64,000 nucleotides of DNA from an uncultured bacterium (GCA_947383005.1 CANDBT010000016.1:30869-94868), one strand, 5' to 3'. Shown: positions 49,778 to 59,835, counted from the stretch's first letter. Translations and numbers: made by a program. Notes: a model not told the origin generated them from the letters alone.

Positions 49778-51070
49778 ATGAAGCAGGATATGATTGTGAT
49801 TTTAGATTTGGGGAGTACAGAAAATACAACAATTGCCCGCAAAATTCGTGAAATGGGAGTATATAGTGAGATCCATGCACATGATATTACTCCTGAGCAG
49901 TTGGCAGAGCTGAAAAATGTAAAAGGAATTATCTTAAATGGCGGTGAAAATCGGATCGTGGACGGTGCTGCTGTAGACATTCTCCCGGCGTTATATGAAT
50001 GCGGATATCCTATGGCTGCGATTGATCATCCCACAGCAAAGTGCAAAAAGCAATGGAGTGTGCTGCCGGATGAAGCGGATTTGCGAGAGTTTGTTTTCGG
50101 AGTTTGCCAGGCACAGGCGAACTGGAATATGAAAAATTTTATTGAGGATCAGATTGAACTGATTCGCAGCCAGGTAGGAGAAAAGAAAGTGCTTCTGGCT
50201 CTTTCGGGTGGCGTGGATTCTTCCGTAGTCGCGGCAATGTTGATTAAAGCCATCGGGCAACAACTGGTCTGTGTACATGTAAATCACGGCTTGATGCGCA
50301 AGAATGAATCGGATAGCGTGATCGAGGTATTTAAAAATCAACTCCACGCTAATCTGATTTATGTTGACGCAACAGAGAGATTTCTTGACAAATTGGAAAA
50401 TATCGCTGATCCGGAACAAAAGCGTAAAATTATTGGCGGTGAGTTTATCCGGGTGTTTGAAGAAGAAGCCAGAAAGCTTGAGGGAATTGATTTCCTTGGA
50501 CAAGGTACAATTTATCCGGATATTATTGAGAGCGGAACAAAGACAGCGAAAATGGTTAAGTCGCATCATAATGTAGGCGGTTTGCCGGAGGATTTAAAAT
50601 TTGAACTGGTAGAACCCCTGAAGCAGTTGTTTAAAGATGAAGTCAGAGCATGCGGCATAGAGTTGGGGCTGCCGGAGAGCATGGTGTATCGTCAGCCATT
50701 TCCTGGCCCGGGATTGGGTGTGAGATGCCTGGGGGCTATTACAAAAGAGAGGCTGAATGCAGTTCGAGAGTCGGATGCAATTCTGAGAGAAGAGTTTGAG
50801 AAGGCTGGTTTGAATAAAAAGGTGTGGCAGTATTTTACTGTAGTGCCAGATTTTAAGTCCGTGGGTGTCAAGAATAATGCCAGATGTTTTGACTATATGG
50901 TGATTATTCGGGCCATTAACACTGTGGATGCTATGAGTGCGACTGTTGAACGGCTGGATTGGGATGTGTTGGCAAGGATTACGGAGAGAATTTTGGCAGA
51001 GGTGGAGCATGTGTGCAGGGTTTGTTATGATATGAGTCCGAAGCCGCCGGCTACGATTGAATTTGAGTGA
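49778..51070 (+). CDS. guaA: GMP synthase with degenerate, cysteine-free glutaminase domain
   Basis: 430 residues from the ATG at 49778 (GGAGGG 6 nt upstream), against about 510-525 for normal GuaA. The synthase half is complete: PP-loop LLALSGGVDSSVVAAML, VHVNHGLMRKNE, FLGQGTIYPDIIESG, SHHNVGGLPED, RQPFPGPGLGVR and the C-terminal dimer domain ending PPATIEFE. The N-terminal amidotransferase half starts normally (ILDLGSTENTTIARKIREMG, KGIILNGGENRIVD) but where GICYG should occur it reads MAAIDHPTA, and the next ~80 residues with the catalytic His and Glu are missing. It should use free ammonia, or glutaminase supplied in trans. A second guaA may exist elsewhere. Confidence 0.85.
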   Translation: MKQDMIVILDLGSTENTTIARKIREMGVYSEIHAHDITPEQLAELKNVKGIILNGGENRIVDGAAVDILPALYECGYPMAAIDHPTAKCKKQWSVLPDEADLREFVFGVCQAQANWNMKNFIEDQIELIRSQVGEKKVLLALSGGVDSSVVAAMLIKAIGQQLVCVHVNHGLMRKNESDSVIEVFKNQLHANLIYVDATERFLDKLENIADPEQKRKIIGGEFIRVFEEEARKLEGIDFLGQGTIYPDIIESGTKTAKMVKSHHNVGGLPEDLKFELVEPLKQLFKDEVRACGIELGLPESMVYRQPFPGPGLGVRCLGAITKERLNAVRESDAILREEFEKAGLNKKVWQYFTVVPDFKSVGVKNNARCFDYMVIIRAINTVDAMSATVERLDWDVLARITERILAEVEHVCRVCYDMSPKPPATIEFE

Positions 51071-51078
51071 GCGAAAAA

Positions 51079-51117
51079 CAGCGGGAAGCCAGTATTTATG
51101 CGGCTTCCCGTTTGCTG
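51079..51117 (+). terminator. Probable terminator after guaA
   Basis: CAGCGGGAAGCC pairs with GGCTTCCCGTTTGCTG, an almost perfect 12-bp stem (one TT bulge) with an 11-nt loop, 8 nt after the stop codon. The T-run is weak (GTTTGC), so termination may be partial or bidirectional. Confidence 0.55.
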
Positions 51118-51133
51118 TGCTTGCAGTTTTTGC

Positions 51134-51163
51134 TTGTCACAGCATGGTTAGAAATGGTACAAT
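51134..51163 (+). promoter_or_regulatory. Promoter of the type I restriction-modification operon
   Basis: TTGTCA (51134-51139), 18-bp spacer, TACAAT (51158-51163), with TGG giving an extended -10. A second -10-like TATAAT at 51184-51189 lacks a good -35. hsdR starts about 90 nt downstream. Confidence 0.55.
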
Positions 51164-51257
51164 TATCATACAGAAAAAATTTGTATAATGATATATAGAG
51201 AGCCAAGAAAACAATCCAAAGCCGGATAAAATAAATATACACGTAGGAGGCATGAGA

Positions 51258-54200
51258 ATGGGTAATTTTACTTTTTTGGAAAATAGATGGAGTGACTTAG
51301 CAAAGCTGGGTGACTTGTCTGAAAAATACGTTTATTCAGATCCGAATACATCCATTATCAAACAGGGAATGTTAGCAGAAGTCATGGTAAAGTATATGCT
51401 TGCTTATGACGGGATTAAAGAACCGGATTATGACAACACCCATGCCAATCGTATTCGTCTGTTAAAGAGAAATGACTTGTTGCCGCATGAGATTGATAAC
51501 ACCTTATATATTTTGCGGAAAGCCCGCAATGATGCAGCTCATGAAGGGGCAGATGAGGGGGAAAAGGCATTAAACAATCTTCCTCTTTTATATGAACTCT
51601 GCATATGGTATATGCAGACTTATGGGGATTACAGTTACAGTCCTGTGGAGTATGTTCAGCCGGTGGATATTGCGGTTAGTCTGGATGAATTGGAAAGGGA
51701 AAATCGGGAACTGGAGGAGCGTAACAAAGCATTGCTCATTGAATTGCAGAGAATTCAAAAAGATGGAAAATCGGACAGTGCAAGAAGGGCAATTGCTTAC
51801 AAAAAAGCGCTGAATGTAAAGCTTTCCGAGGCACAGACGAGAGAACTGATTGACGAGCAGCTTCGCAAAGTTGGATGGGATGCGGATACAGCAGAAATCC
51901 GTTATTCCAAAGGGATTCGTCCAGTCAAGGGTAAGAATCTTGCAATTGCAGAGTGGCCGACAGATTCCAGTACAGGCAATGGAGGGTATGCGGATTATGC
52001 ACTCTTTATTGGCGAAACAATGGTTGGGATTATTGAGGCGAAGAAAAAACATACGAATATTTCTTCTGTATTGGATGGGCAGTGCAAAGAGTATGCAAAA
52101 AGGATTAAAGCAGAGCATGAAAAATATGTACTAAAGCAGTATGGGGAATATAAAGTGCCATTCCTTTTTGCTACGAATGGAAGGGATTACATAAAACAGT
52201 ATGAAGAAATGTCGGGAATATGGTTTTTGGATACCAGACAGCAGTTTAATACCTCGAAGGCTTTGTCAGGCTGGCCAAGTCCGGAGGGTTTGGAACAGGA
52301 TTTGGAAAGGGATATTGCGGAGGCGGATAAAAGGCTTGCAGCTACGGGATATGAACTGTTAGAGGATTCCAATGGCTTGGGTCTGCGCTACTATCAGGTG
52401 GAAGCGGTTAAAGCAGCCGAGAAAGCCATTGCAGAGCACAAAAATACAGTATTGCTTGCTATGGCAACGGGAACCGGAAAGACAAGAACGGTTCTTGGCA
52501 TGATATACCGCTTTTTGTCTGCGAAGCGGTTTAAAAGAATCTTATATCTGGTTGACAGAACAGCACTTGGCGATCAAACTATGGACACCTTCAAGGAGGT
52601 AAAGCTGGAAGATTTAAAAACACTGAACCAATTATATGACATCAAAGACCTTGGTGAAAAGGAGTTTGAAAAGGATACTCGTGTCCATATTGCAACGGTT
52701 CAAAGTCTGGTAAAACGCATTCTTTACAATGAGTCGGATGTCAGCATAGGTGTGTCAGACTACGATTGCATTATTGTGGATGAGGCGCACCGGGGGTACA
52801 TCTTGGATAAGGAAATGGGCGAAGATGAGGTACTGTACCGGAATCAGGATGACTTCCGTAGCAAGTACCGGGCAGTCATTGATTATTTTGATGCGGTTAA
52901 GATTGCCCTTACTGCTACACCTGCCCTTCATACGACACAAATCTTCGGGAAACCGGTATATTCCTATGATTATCGGACTGCTGTGGTAGACGGTTATCTG
53001 GTAGACCATGACGCACCTCATATTATCAAGACAAAGTTGAGTGAGGAAGGGATTGTATTTGAGGCGGGAAGCATTGCCCCCATCTATGACCCTGTGACAA
53101 ATACGGTGACGAACAGCGATGAACTGGAAGATGATTTGAAGTTTGAGATAGAGGATTTTAACAGGAAGGTTGTTACAAAAGGTTTTAATGAAACCGTATT
53201 AGCTGAAATTGCGGGAGACATTGATCCAAATGAAAAAGGGAAAACCTTGATTTTTGCAGTGGATGATGCCCATGCTGATATGGTTACAAAAATTCTGAAA
53301 GATTATTATTCTGAGCAGGGAATCAGTGAAGAAGCCGTTATGAAGATTACCGGTTCGATTGAAAATGGCAATCCGGTGAAAATCAAAGAAGCCATCCGAC
53401 GGTTCAAGAATGAGACATTTCCCAATATTGTTGTGACTGTTGATTTATTGACTACAGGCATTGATGTTGAGGAAATCGTTAATCTGGTATTCCTGCGCAG
53501 AATCCGTTCCCGTATTCTTTTTGAGCAGATGCTTGGACGTGCCACCAGACTATGTCCGGACATTGGAAAAACACATTTTGAAATCTATGATGCCGTCGGG
53601 GTATATCAGGCGTTAGATCCAATATCTACGATGAAACCGGTTGTGGTCAATCCGAAGGAAACTTTTGAGGATTTAATAGATGGTATCGATAATCTGGAAA
53701 GTGACAGGGCAAGAGGGAATCAGATAGATCTCATTATTGCTAAAATTTTGCGGAACAAAAATAAAATGCCAGAGGAATACAGGGAGCAATTTAGGTTTCT
53801 GTCAGGCGGGGAATCACCGGAAAGCCTTGCAGATACACTTCGCAATATGCCGACGGATCAGGCAGTAGAAACTGTGAAAAAGTGTCGGGATGCATTTGCT
53901 TATGTGAGGGGGATTCCGCAGGAAAGACCCAAATTTATCAGTGATTCACCGGATGAGATAAGCAGCCATGAAAGAGGGTATGGTGATGCCACAAGACCCG
54001 AAGATTATCTGAGGGAGTTTCATGCTTTTATTGACAGCCATATCAATGAGATTGCAGCATTGAATATCGTAGCGACCAGACCGAAAGAATTAACCAAACA
54101 GTCATTAAGGGAACTGAAATTGATTCTTGACCGGAATCATTTCAGTGAAACCATGCTTCAGACAGCTTGGAAACAGATGACAAATGAGGATATTACTGCA

Positions 54201-54497
54201 GATATTATCAGCTTTATTCGCCAGAAAAGTCTTGGCGATGCCTTAATTGGCAAAGAGGAACGGATTCATTCTGCGATTGTTAAGACAAAGAAAGCACACC
54301 CGGAATTAAGTAAGGTACAGCTGAACTGGCTGGAACGGATAGAGGCATATCTGCTAAAAGAGGTGGTGTTAAATAAGGAATCCTTTGAAGCACCACAGTT
54401 TAAAATTAAAGGCGGATATGCAGCAGTTGATAAGGCATTTGGAAATAAGCTGGATGCGATTATTGATGAAATCAACAGCCATATGTATACCGCATAA
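51258..54497 (+). CDS. hsdR: Type I restriction enzyme, R (motor/nuclease) subunit
   Basis: About 1079 residues. The ATG at 51258 is preferred over 51252 because AGGAGG ends at 51250. Order: a DUF4145-like helical domain (LRKARNDAAHEG, about 80-92); a coiled coil; the PD-(D/E)XK nuclease with YADYALFIGETMVGIIEAKK (about 240-259); helicase Walker A AMATGTGKTRT (about 403); DEAH-type box IIVDEAHRG (about 506); TATPA; and motif VI MLGRATRLCPDIGK; then a C-terminal helical domain that binds the methylase. All catalytic motifs are intact. It cleaves unmodified DNA after ATP-driven translocation. First gene of the hsdRMS operon. Confidence 0.93.
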   Translation: MGNFTFLENRWSDLAKLGDLSEKYVYSDPNTSIIKQGMLAEVMVKYMLAYDGIKEPDYDNTHANRIRLLKRNDLLPHEIDNTLYILRKARNDAAHEGADEGEKALNNLPLLYELCIWYMQTYGDYSYSPVEYVQPVDIAVSLDELERENRELEERNKALLIELQRIQKDGKSDSARRAIAYKKALNVKLSEAQTRELIDEQLRKVGWDADTAEIRYSKGIRPVKGKNLAIAEWPTDSSTGNGGYADYALFIGETMVGIIEAKKKHTNISSVLDGQCKEYAKRIKAEHEKYVLKQYGEYKVPFLFATNGRDYIKQYEEMSGIWFLDTRQQFNTSKALSGWPSPEGLEQDLERDIAEADKRLAATGYELLEDSNGLGLRYYQVEAVKAAEKAIAEHKNTVLLAMATGTGKTRTVLGMIYRFLSAKRFKRILYLVDRTALGDQTMDTFKEVKLEDLKTLNQLYDIKDLGEKEFEKDTRVHIATVQSLVKRILYNESDVSIGVSDYDCIIVDEAHRGYILDKEMGEDEVLYRNQDDFRSKYRAVIDYFDAVKIALTATPALHTTQIFGKPVYSYDYRTAVVDGYLVDHDAPHIIKTKLSEEGIVFEAGSIAPIYDPVTNTVTNSDELEDDLKFEIEDFNRKVVTKGFNETVLAEIAGDIDPNEKGKTLIFAVDDAHADMVTKILKDYYSEQGISEEAVMKITGSIENGNPVKIKEAIRRFKNETFPNIVVTVDLLTTGIDVEEIVNLVFLRRIRSRILFEQMLGRATRLCPDIGKTHFEIYDAVGVYQALDPISTMKPVVVNPKETFEDLIDGIDNLESDRARGNQIDLIIAKILRNKNKMPEEYREQFRFLSGGESPESLADTLRNMPTDQAVETVKKCRDAFAYVRGIPQERPKFISDSPDEISSHERGYGDATRPEDYLREFHAFIDSHINEIAALNIVATRPKELTKQSLRELKLILDRNHFSETMLQTAWKQMTNEDITADIISFIRQKSLGDALIGKEERIHSAIVKTKKAHPELSKVQLNWLERIEAYLLKEVVLNKESFEAPQFKIKGGYAAVDKAFGNKLDAIIDEINSHMYTA

Positions 54498-54499
54498 AG

Positions 54500-54592
54500 G
54501 TGTGAGAAGATGTTATAAGATCGACAAAGCATTATGGATGCTTTGCCGAAGAACATCTAAGCCTCACACTGGAAAAATGCTAACGCATTTTT
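54500..54592 (+). promoter_or_regulatory. Structured spacer between hsdR and hsdM
   Basis: GTGTGAG...AGATGTT (54500-54515) pairs imperfectly with AACATCT...CTCACAC (54553-54569), around an inner AAAGCAT/ATGCTTT. A second hairpin, AAAAATGC with GCATTTTT (54573-54592), contains a T-run and could act as an attenuator. This spacer may set the ratio of nuclease to methylase subunits. Confidence 0.45.
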
Positions 54593-54634
54593 CGGTTAAT
54601 ACAAGAGCTGGTGAAAGCGGCATGGAGGATGACT

Positions 54635-56047
54635 ATGACAAATGCAGAAATTGTATCAAAATTATGGAATCTTTGTAATGTACTTCGTGATGATGGAATT
54701 ACCTATCATCAGTATGTGACGGAGCTGACCTATATTTTGTTTTTGAAAATGGCAAAGGAAACGGGGTCGGAAAAGAATATTCCGGAAGATTACCGCTGGG
54801 ATGCATTAAAAATTAAAGAGGGCATGGAGTTAAAGCGTTTTTATGAAGAACTGCTTCGGGAGCTTGGGGAAAACTGCAACGGACGTGTGCAGGAAATTTA
54901 TCAGGGGGCAAGAAGCAATATTGAGGAGCCGGCAAATTTAAAGAAAATCATTACGAACATTGATGAACTGGACTGGTATTCGGCAAAGGAAGAAGGGCTG
55001 GGGAATCTGTACGAGGGCTTGTTGGAGAAGAACGCAAACGAAAAGAAGTCCGGAGCGGGACAGTATTTTACGCCGAGGGTGCTCATAGATGTGATGACAG
55101 AACTGATTGCGCCACAGCCAGGGGAACGGTGTAACGACCCGGCATGTGGTACATTTGGCTTTATGATTGCGGCTGACCGCTATGTAAAGGAGCATACCAA
55201 TGATTGGATGGATTTGACAGAGGAAGAAGCGGAATTTGAACAGAAGGAAGCATTTACCGGAGCAGAGCTGGTGCATGAAACACACCGGCTGGCGTTGATG
55301 AATGCAATGCTTCACGATATAGAGGGAAAAATTTATCTGTGTGATACACTATCGAATCAAGGGAAGGTCATGCATGGATTTGACGTTGTGCTGACCAATC
55401 CGCCTTTTGGGACAAAAAAAGGGGGAGAGCGGGCAAATCGGGATGACTTTACCTATCAGACGAGCAATAAGCAGCTTAATTTTTTACAGCACATTTACCG
55501 TTCCTTAAAAACGGACGGGAAAGCAAGGGCAGCGGTTGTGTTGCCGGATAATGTTTTGTTTGCAGACGGTGAGGGGGAGCGGATTCGTGCCGACCTTATG
55601 GATAAATGTAATCTTCATACGGTGCTTCGCCTGCCAACAGGTATTTTCTATGCACAGGGAGTCAAGACAAACGTACTGTTTTTTAGAAGAGGAAGGACTG
55701 ACCACAATAATACAGAGGAAGTATGGTTTTATGACCTCAGAACCAATATGCCATCTTTTGGCAAGACAAATCCGCTGAAATACGAGCATTTCAAGGATTT
55801 TATAGCGGCATATACCGCAGAAGACCGTCATGCCATAGAAGATGAAAGATGGAATGTCTTTACCAGAGAGGAACTTGGCAATACCTTGGATAAAGGATTG
55901 ATTCGGGATGATTCTGTACTGGATTATGAGGATTTGCCGGATCCGATTGAAAGCGGGGAGGAATGTATTGCCCAGTTGGAGGAAGCAGTAGATTTGTTAA
56001 AGAGTGTGGTAAGGGAGCTGAAGTCTCTGGAAAGTACAGAGGTGTAG
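54635..56047 (+). CDS. hsdM: Type I restriction-modification methyltransferase subunit
   Basis: 470 residues from the ATG at 54635 (GGAGG 6 nt upstream; the frame opens at 54611 with an alternative ATG at 54629). The N-terminal helical domain (VSKLWNLCNVLRDDGITYHQ, YVTELTYILFLKMAKE) is followed by the adenine methylase core: GQYFTPRVLIDVM, motif I DPACGTFGFMIAA and motif IV VVLTNPPFGTKKGG (about residue 253). It methylates adenine at sites chosen by HsdS and protects host DNA. The gene ends 1 nt before the hsdS start. Confidence 0.93.
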   Translation: MTNAEIVSKLWNLCNVLRDDGITYHQYVTELTYILFLKMAKETGSEKNIPEDYRWDALKIKEGMELKRFYEELLRELGENCNGRVQEIYQGARSNIEEPANLKKIITNIDELDWYSAKEEGLGNLYEGLLEKNANEKKSGAGQYFTPRVLIDVMTELIAPQPGERCNDPACGTFGFMIAADRYVKEHTNDWMDLTEEEAEFEQKEAFTGAELVHETHRLALMNAMLHDIEGKIYLCDTLSNQGKVMHGFDVVLTNPPFGTKKGGERANRDDFTYQTSNKQLNFLQHIYRSLKTDGKARAAVVLPDNVLFADGEGERIRADLMDKCNLHTVLRLPTGIFYAQGVKTNVLFFRRGRTDHNNTEEVWFYDLRTNMPSFGKTNPLKYEHFKDFIAAYTAEDRHAIEDERWNVFTREELGNTLDKGLIRDDSVLDYEDLPDPIESGEECIAQLEEAVDLLKSVVRELKSLESTEV

Positions 56048-56048
56048 C

Positions 56049-57476
56049 ATGGCAAGAGGAAAGAAGAAAGAGGAATTGACCTTAGAGGAGAAGCTGGAGC
56101 GGGCATTAGTGCCGGTGGAGGAACAGCCGTATGAGGTGCCGGGGAATTGGTGCTGGATATACCAAAATGTGGTTTGTCAATTAGGTGATGGAGAAAAAAG
56201 AAATGATGAGGAGCATCCGTATTTGGAGGTTAAATATTTAAGAGGGCATAAGGAAGCTGATATAAAAAGGACAGGGAAATATATTGAAGAAGGCACAAAA
56301 ATTATTTTAGTTGATGGGGAAAATTCTGGTGAGGTATTTGAAGTATCTGAGGATGGCTATATGGGAAGTACATTCAAGGTACTTAATATTTCATGTGGAA
56401 TAGATGAGAAGTATTTATTGTATTTTATGGATTCCAAAGGAGATTTATTAAGAAATAGTAAAACTGGTTCTGCAATACCACATTTAAATAAAAAGTTATT
56501 TTTCAGTTTGGAATTTCCATTGCCACCGCTTGCTGAACAGCAACGAATTGTGGAGAAGATAGAGAGCTTGTTTGCTAAATTGGATGAAGCAAAAGAGAAG
56601 TTAGAAGATTCTTTAAGGATTTGTAATGAAAGACGAAATTCTATTTTGCAAAAAGCATATTCAGGAACATTGACAGAGAAATGGAGACGGGATCATTTAA
56701 ACATAAAAAATTGTGTGATAGAAAATATTGAAAAATATTCGTTGAATGTATCAAAGAAAAATAAAAAGTTCATAGAAGATGGTCAAAATAAACTTAAAGA
56801 AATAATGATGAGTTCTAATGTTTGCTGGTATAAGGGGAATGTAGGTGCAGTTTCGATTGTTACAAATGGCAGTACTCCATCAAGAAAATGTGATGATTAT
56901 TGGAATGGTGATATTCCATGGGTTAGTTCGGGAGAGGTAAGAAACAATATTATTGAATATACAGAGGAACGAATTACGCAGGAGGGATATGATAATTCAT
57001 CTGTGAAATTACTTCCAATAGGTACAGTATTAATTGCGATGATTGGGGAGGGAAAGACAAGAGGACAGAGTGCCATTCTGAATATTGAGGCAACTACTAA
57101 CCAAAATATTGCCGCAATTGTTGTAGAACATGGACAGATAAATTCTAAGTTCCTTTGGTACTGGCTACAAAAACAGTATAAGAGGAATAGAGAGAAGGGA
57201 GCTGGCTCAGGTCCTCAAGCGTTAAATTGCCAGCGGGTAAGAGAATTGGATTTTATTATCCCGCCATTGGAGGAACAAAATGAGATTGTTAAGATAATAG
57301 ATAATTTAATGAATAAGGAAAATTCTATTATTGATTCAATTGAAACTACTTTGGAGAATATTGAAGGTATAAGAAAATCAATTCTTGCTAACGCATTCCG
57401 GGGGGAATTAGGAACAAATGAACCAGATGAAAAGTCCGCAATCGAGTTACTTAAAACAATGCTTGTAGAAACATAG
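56049..57476 (+). CDS. hsdS: Type I restriction-modification specificity subunit
   Basis: A 475-residue HsdS with two target-recognition domains. TRD1 (about 20-155) is followed by the central conserved helix region PLAEQQRIVEKIESLFAKLD; TRD2 (about 255-390) by PPLEEQNEIVKIIDNLMNK and SILANAFRGELGTN. The TRDs are AT-rich relative to the conserved helices, a sign of TRD exchange. The two TRDs set a bipartite recognition sequence that cannot be read from sequence. The gene follows hsdM directly and precedes the coiled-coil accessory gene by 15 nt. Confidence 0.9.
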   Translation: MARGKKKEELTLEEKLERALVPVEEQPYEVPGNWCWIYQNVVCQLGDGEKRNDEEHPYLEVKYLRGHKEADIKRTGKYIEEGTKIILVDGENSGEVFEVSEDGYMGSTFKVLNISCGIDEKYLLYFMDSKGDLLRNSKTGSAIPHLNKKLFFSLEFPLPPLAEQQRIVEKIESLFAKLDEAKEKLEDSLRICNERRNSILQKAYSGTLTEKWRRDHLNIKNCVIENIEKYSLNVSKKNKKFIEDGQNKLKEIMMSSNVCWYKGNVGAVSIVTNGSTPSRKCDDYWNGDIPWVSSGEVRNNIIEYTEERITQEGYDNSSVKLLPIGTVLIAMIGEGKTRGQSAILNIEATTNQNIAAIVVEHGQINSKFLWYWLQKQYKRNREKGAGSGPQALNCQRVRELDFIIPPLEEQNEIVKIIDNLMNKENSIIDSIETTLENIEGIRKSILANAFRGELGTNEPDEKSAIELLKTMLVET

Positions 57477-57491
57477 GATGGAGGTGTATGT

Positions 57492-58286
57492 ATGCCAAAA
57501 AGTCCATTGGAAAAAGCCTTAGAAAAATATCAAAAAGAGGCAGCTAAGAACGTCAAGAAAAAAATCCAAGCAGATAAAAGATTAGCAGATAAACAGCGAA
57601 GAGAAGCTAATAGACAGGCTCAAATAGATGCAAGAAGAGAGAGGGCAGCTTCTATCGTAAATGGACAGCTAACTGTCGGCGGGCTGAAAATTATTGATTC
57701 TACAGCAGAAGAGTTAGTAGCTAATATTTGTGATGGTTATAAAAGGAATGATTTTAAACTGACAAATAATGATATTAGAATTCCTGAGTATTTGGAACGT
57801 GATTTGCAATTTGAATTTGAAAAGCTTAAACAGTATGGCTTGATTTCGCAGTATGCTTACTACATATCTGGCATCTGGGAAATAAGTATTTTGCCAAGTA
57901 TATTATCATATTTTCAAGATAAGGAGAACGCAATGAATCAAGAACAAAAAACAAGCAGTTATACAAATATTTTTAATGGAGATGTATCCGATATTCAGAT
58001 TCAATAAGGAACGAAAAATTCTATACAAATCAAGAATGTAAATAATGAATTTGATTATGATGCAGTAGGAAAAATTATTGAACAAATAATGAAATATGAT
58101 GAAATGTTGGATTCGGAATTTGGAGAGAGTGCAAGTGAATTGAGAGAAAAAATGGAAGAAATCTCAGTGTTAGTCCAAAGACAAGAGAATCCTAGCAAAA
58201 TACAAGTTTTGTTAGGAGATATAAAAAATCTTGCCATGGGTGTAGGGGGAAATCTTATTGCGTCTGGTATTTTGAGTCTATTATAA
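57492..58286 (+). pseudogene. RM-island accessory protein, coiled coil, interrupted by in-frame TAA
   Basis: The frame starting at 57492 runs 171 codons to TAA at 58005, then continues open in the same frame to 58286 (GTKNSIQIKNVNNEFDYDAV...). Reading the TAA as Gln (CAA, one change) gives a 264-residue protein: a basic coiled coil (residues 1-60), a central mixed domain (YLERDLQFEFEKLKQYGLIS), the polar stretch NIFNGDVSDIQIQ-Q-GTKNSIQ around the stop, and a C-terminal helical region with a hydrophobic tail (LAMGVGGNLIASGILSLL). The gene lies 15 nt after hsdS. I do not recognise the family. A truncated 171-residue product may still be made. Confidence 0.7.
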
Positions 58287-58310
58287 AAAATAATAAAACA
58301 GGAGATAAGT

Positions 58311-58929
58311 ATGGGCGGTATAGTTTTAGAATTACAAAAGGGAGCATTAGATGAGACTGTTTCTATAGAATCTTTGCTTAGAAAAGCTTATTTAGTGGCA
58401 AAAAAGCTGAAACTTAGAGATTTAGAGGAGTGGATAAATCAAGAACAAAATGGATATGAAAACCATCTGCCGGAGTATCGCAATGTTAGAGGGGAAATAA
58501 AAGCATGGAATCCATATAATGGTTGGATACCAATGATTTTATCAGCAGATATAGCAGACGAAGTTTCATGTATACCGTTGGGACTTCTATCTCTGCAATA
58601 TCGGATTCATATAATTCGAGTGACGGCTCAGTGTGTTTAACGGTAAATGCTACTTTGACAGAGTTTTTTAATAATTCAACAGATTTTATGCCGACAAAAT
58701 ATGCATTTTTGTTTCTAAAAGTGAAATGTATAGGATTATGAGTACGGTTAGAAATAAAATATTGGACTGGGCATTATTGCTTGAAGAGAATGAGATATTG
58801 GGAGAAAATATGACCTTTACTGAAAAAGAAAGAGAGATTGCATCAAGCACACAGGTTATAAATAATTATACAAATAATTTTTACGCTGATGTAAAGGGTA
58901 TTGGCATTCAACAAGGTAATGATGAGTAA
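58311..58929 (+). pseudogene. AbiTii-domain abortive-infection protein, two frameshifts
   Basis: The start GIVLELQKGALDETVSIESL, LRKAYLVAKKLKLRDLEEWI, YENHLPEYRNVRGEIKAWNP and YNGWIPMIL is AbiTii. The reading then moves frame near 58578 (continuing VGTSISAISDSYNSS...LTVNATLTEFFNNSTDF) and again near 58730 (MYRIMSTVRNKILDWALLLE and ILGENMTFTEKEREIA). Restoring one base at each point (a G in CCGG, an A in an A-run) gives one ~205-residue protein. It ends NNYTNNFYADVKGIGIQQG, similar to the motif around the stop of the preceding gene. AbiTii proteins occur in phage-defence loci; their mechanism is not established to my knowledge. Confidence 0.8.
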
Positions 58930-58942
58930 AAAGTATTTTTAG

Positions 58943-59732
58943 TTAAAAATTACGGGAAGCCAGGGCCTGGGGATAGACGGCGCTGATGGCTTCCTTAAAA
59001 CCGGCCAGCCCATCGACACAAAAGAACAGGACATCCTTTAATCCGCGGTTTTTCAGGTCATTTAGCATCCCAAGCCAGAACTTGCTGCTCTCGTGGGCGC
59101 CTACCATGATGCTTAGGATCTCCTTATATCCTTCCGTTGTAACACCCAGAACCACATAAGCAGCCCGGCTGAGAATCCTTCCATCTTCCCTTACTTTATC
59201 ATGAATGCAGTCCATAAATACAAAGGGGTAGACAGGAGCCAGGGGACGGGATTACTCTGTATGCTTCGCTATGCCACTCTTTAACCTGGGGCAGGATCTT
59301 ATCCGTAATTTTGCTGACCATCTCTGCCGATAATTCGATCCCATAGAGATCCTTTAGCTGGTCATGGATATCCCTGGTACTCATTCCACGGGCATACAGG
59401 GAGATAACCTGTTCCTCAATACCGGAAACATCCCGCTGGTATTTCGGAATGAGCTTTGGTTCAAACTCCCCGTTGCGGTCCCTGGGCACATCAACCTGGA
59501 ATTCTCCATACTGGCTTTTGAGGGTCTTGGGGGAATGGCCGTTTCGTTTATTGGTGGTGGCCAGATTTCCCTTCTGATTTTTTTTATATCCCAGGGAAGC
59601 ATCCAGTTCCGCCTCCATGAGTTCCTGCAGGATGTCTTTAAAACTTTTCCTGAGAAGGGAATAGACATCCGCAACGCTGGAAATGTTGTTTTCTGAAATA
59701 ATCTGTCGAATTTGCTCCTTAGCTACCGCCAT
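58943..59732 (-). pseudogene. IS256-family (mutator) transposase, frameshifted and C-truncated
   Basis: Start at 59732: SFKDILQELMEAELDASLGY, KNQKGNLATTNKRNGHSPKT and VDVPRDRNGEFEPKLIPKYQ are typical. The frame is lost near 59240 because about 19 extra bases separate EWHS from RPLAPVYPFVFMD; the second part (VFMDCIHDKVREDGRILSRA, LFFCVDGLAGFKEAISAVYP) has the first two catalytic Asp residues but ends before the catalytic Glu. An IS256-type terminal sequence (TAGTGTAAAATAGTTTGTGT on the minus strand) lies at about 59800-59826. The downstream end is missing, joined to the end of the AbiTii gene. Confidence 0.85.
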
Positions 59733-59835
59733 AAAAATACTCCTTTTCGATAAGAATTGTCATATCTGAATTCTTACCAAAAAGGAGCCATTTTTTTCCA
59801 AAGACACAAACTATTTTACACTACCTATGGATATG

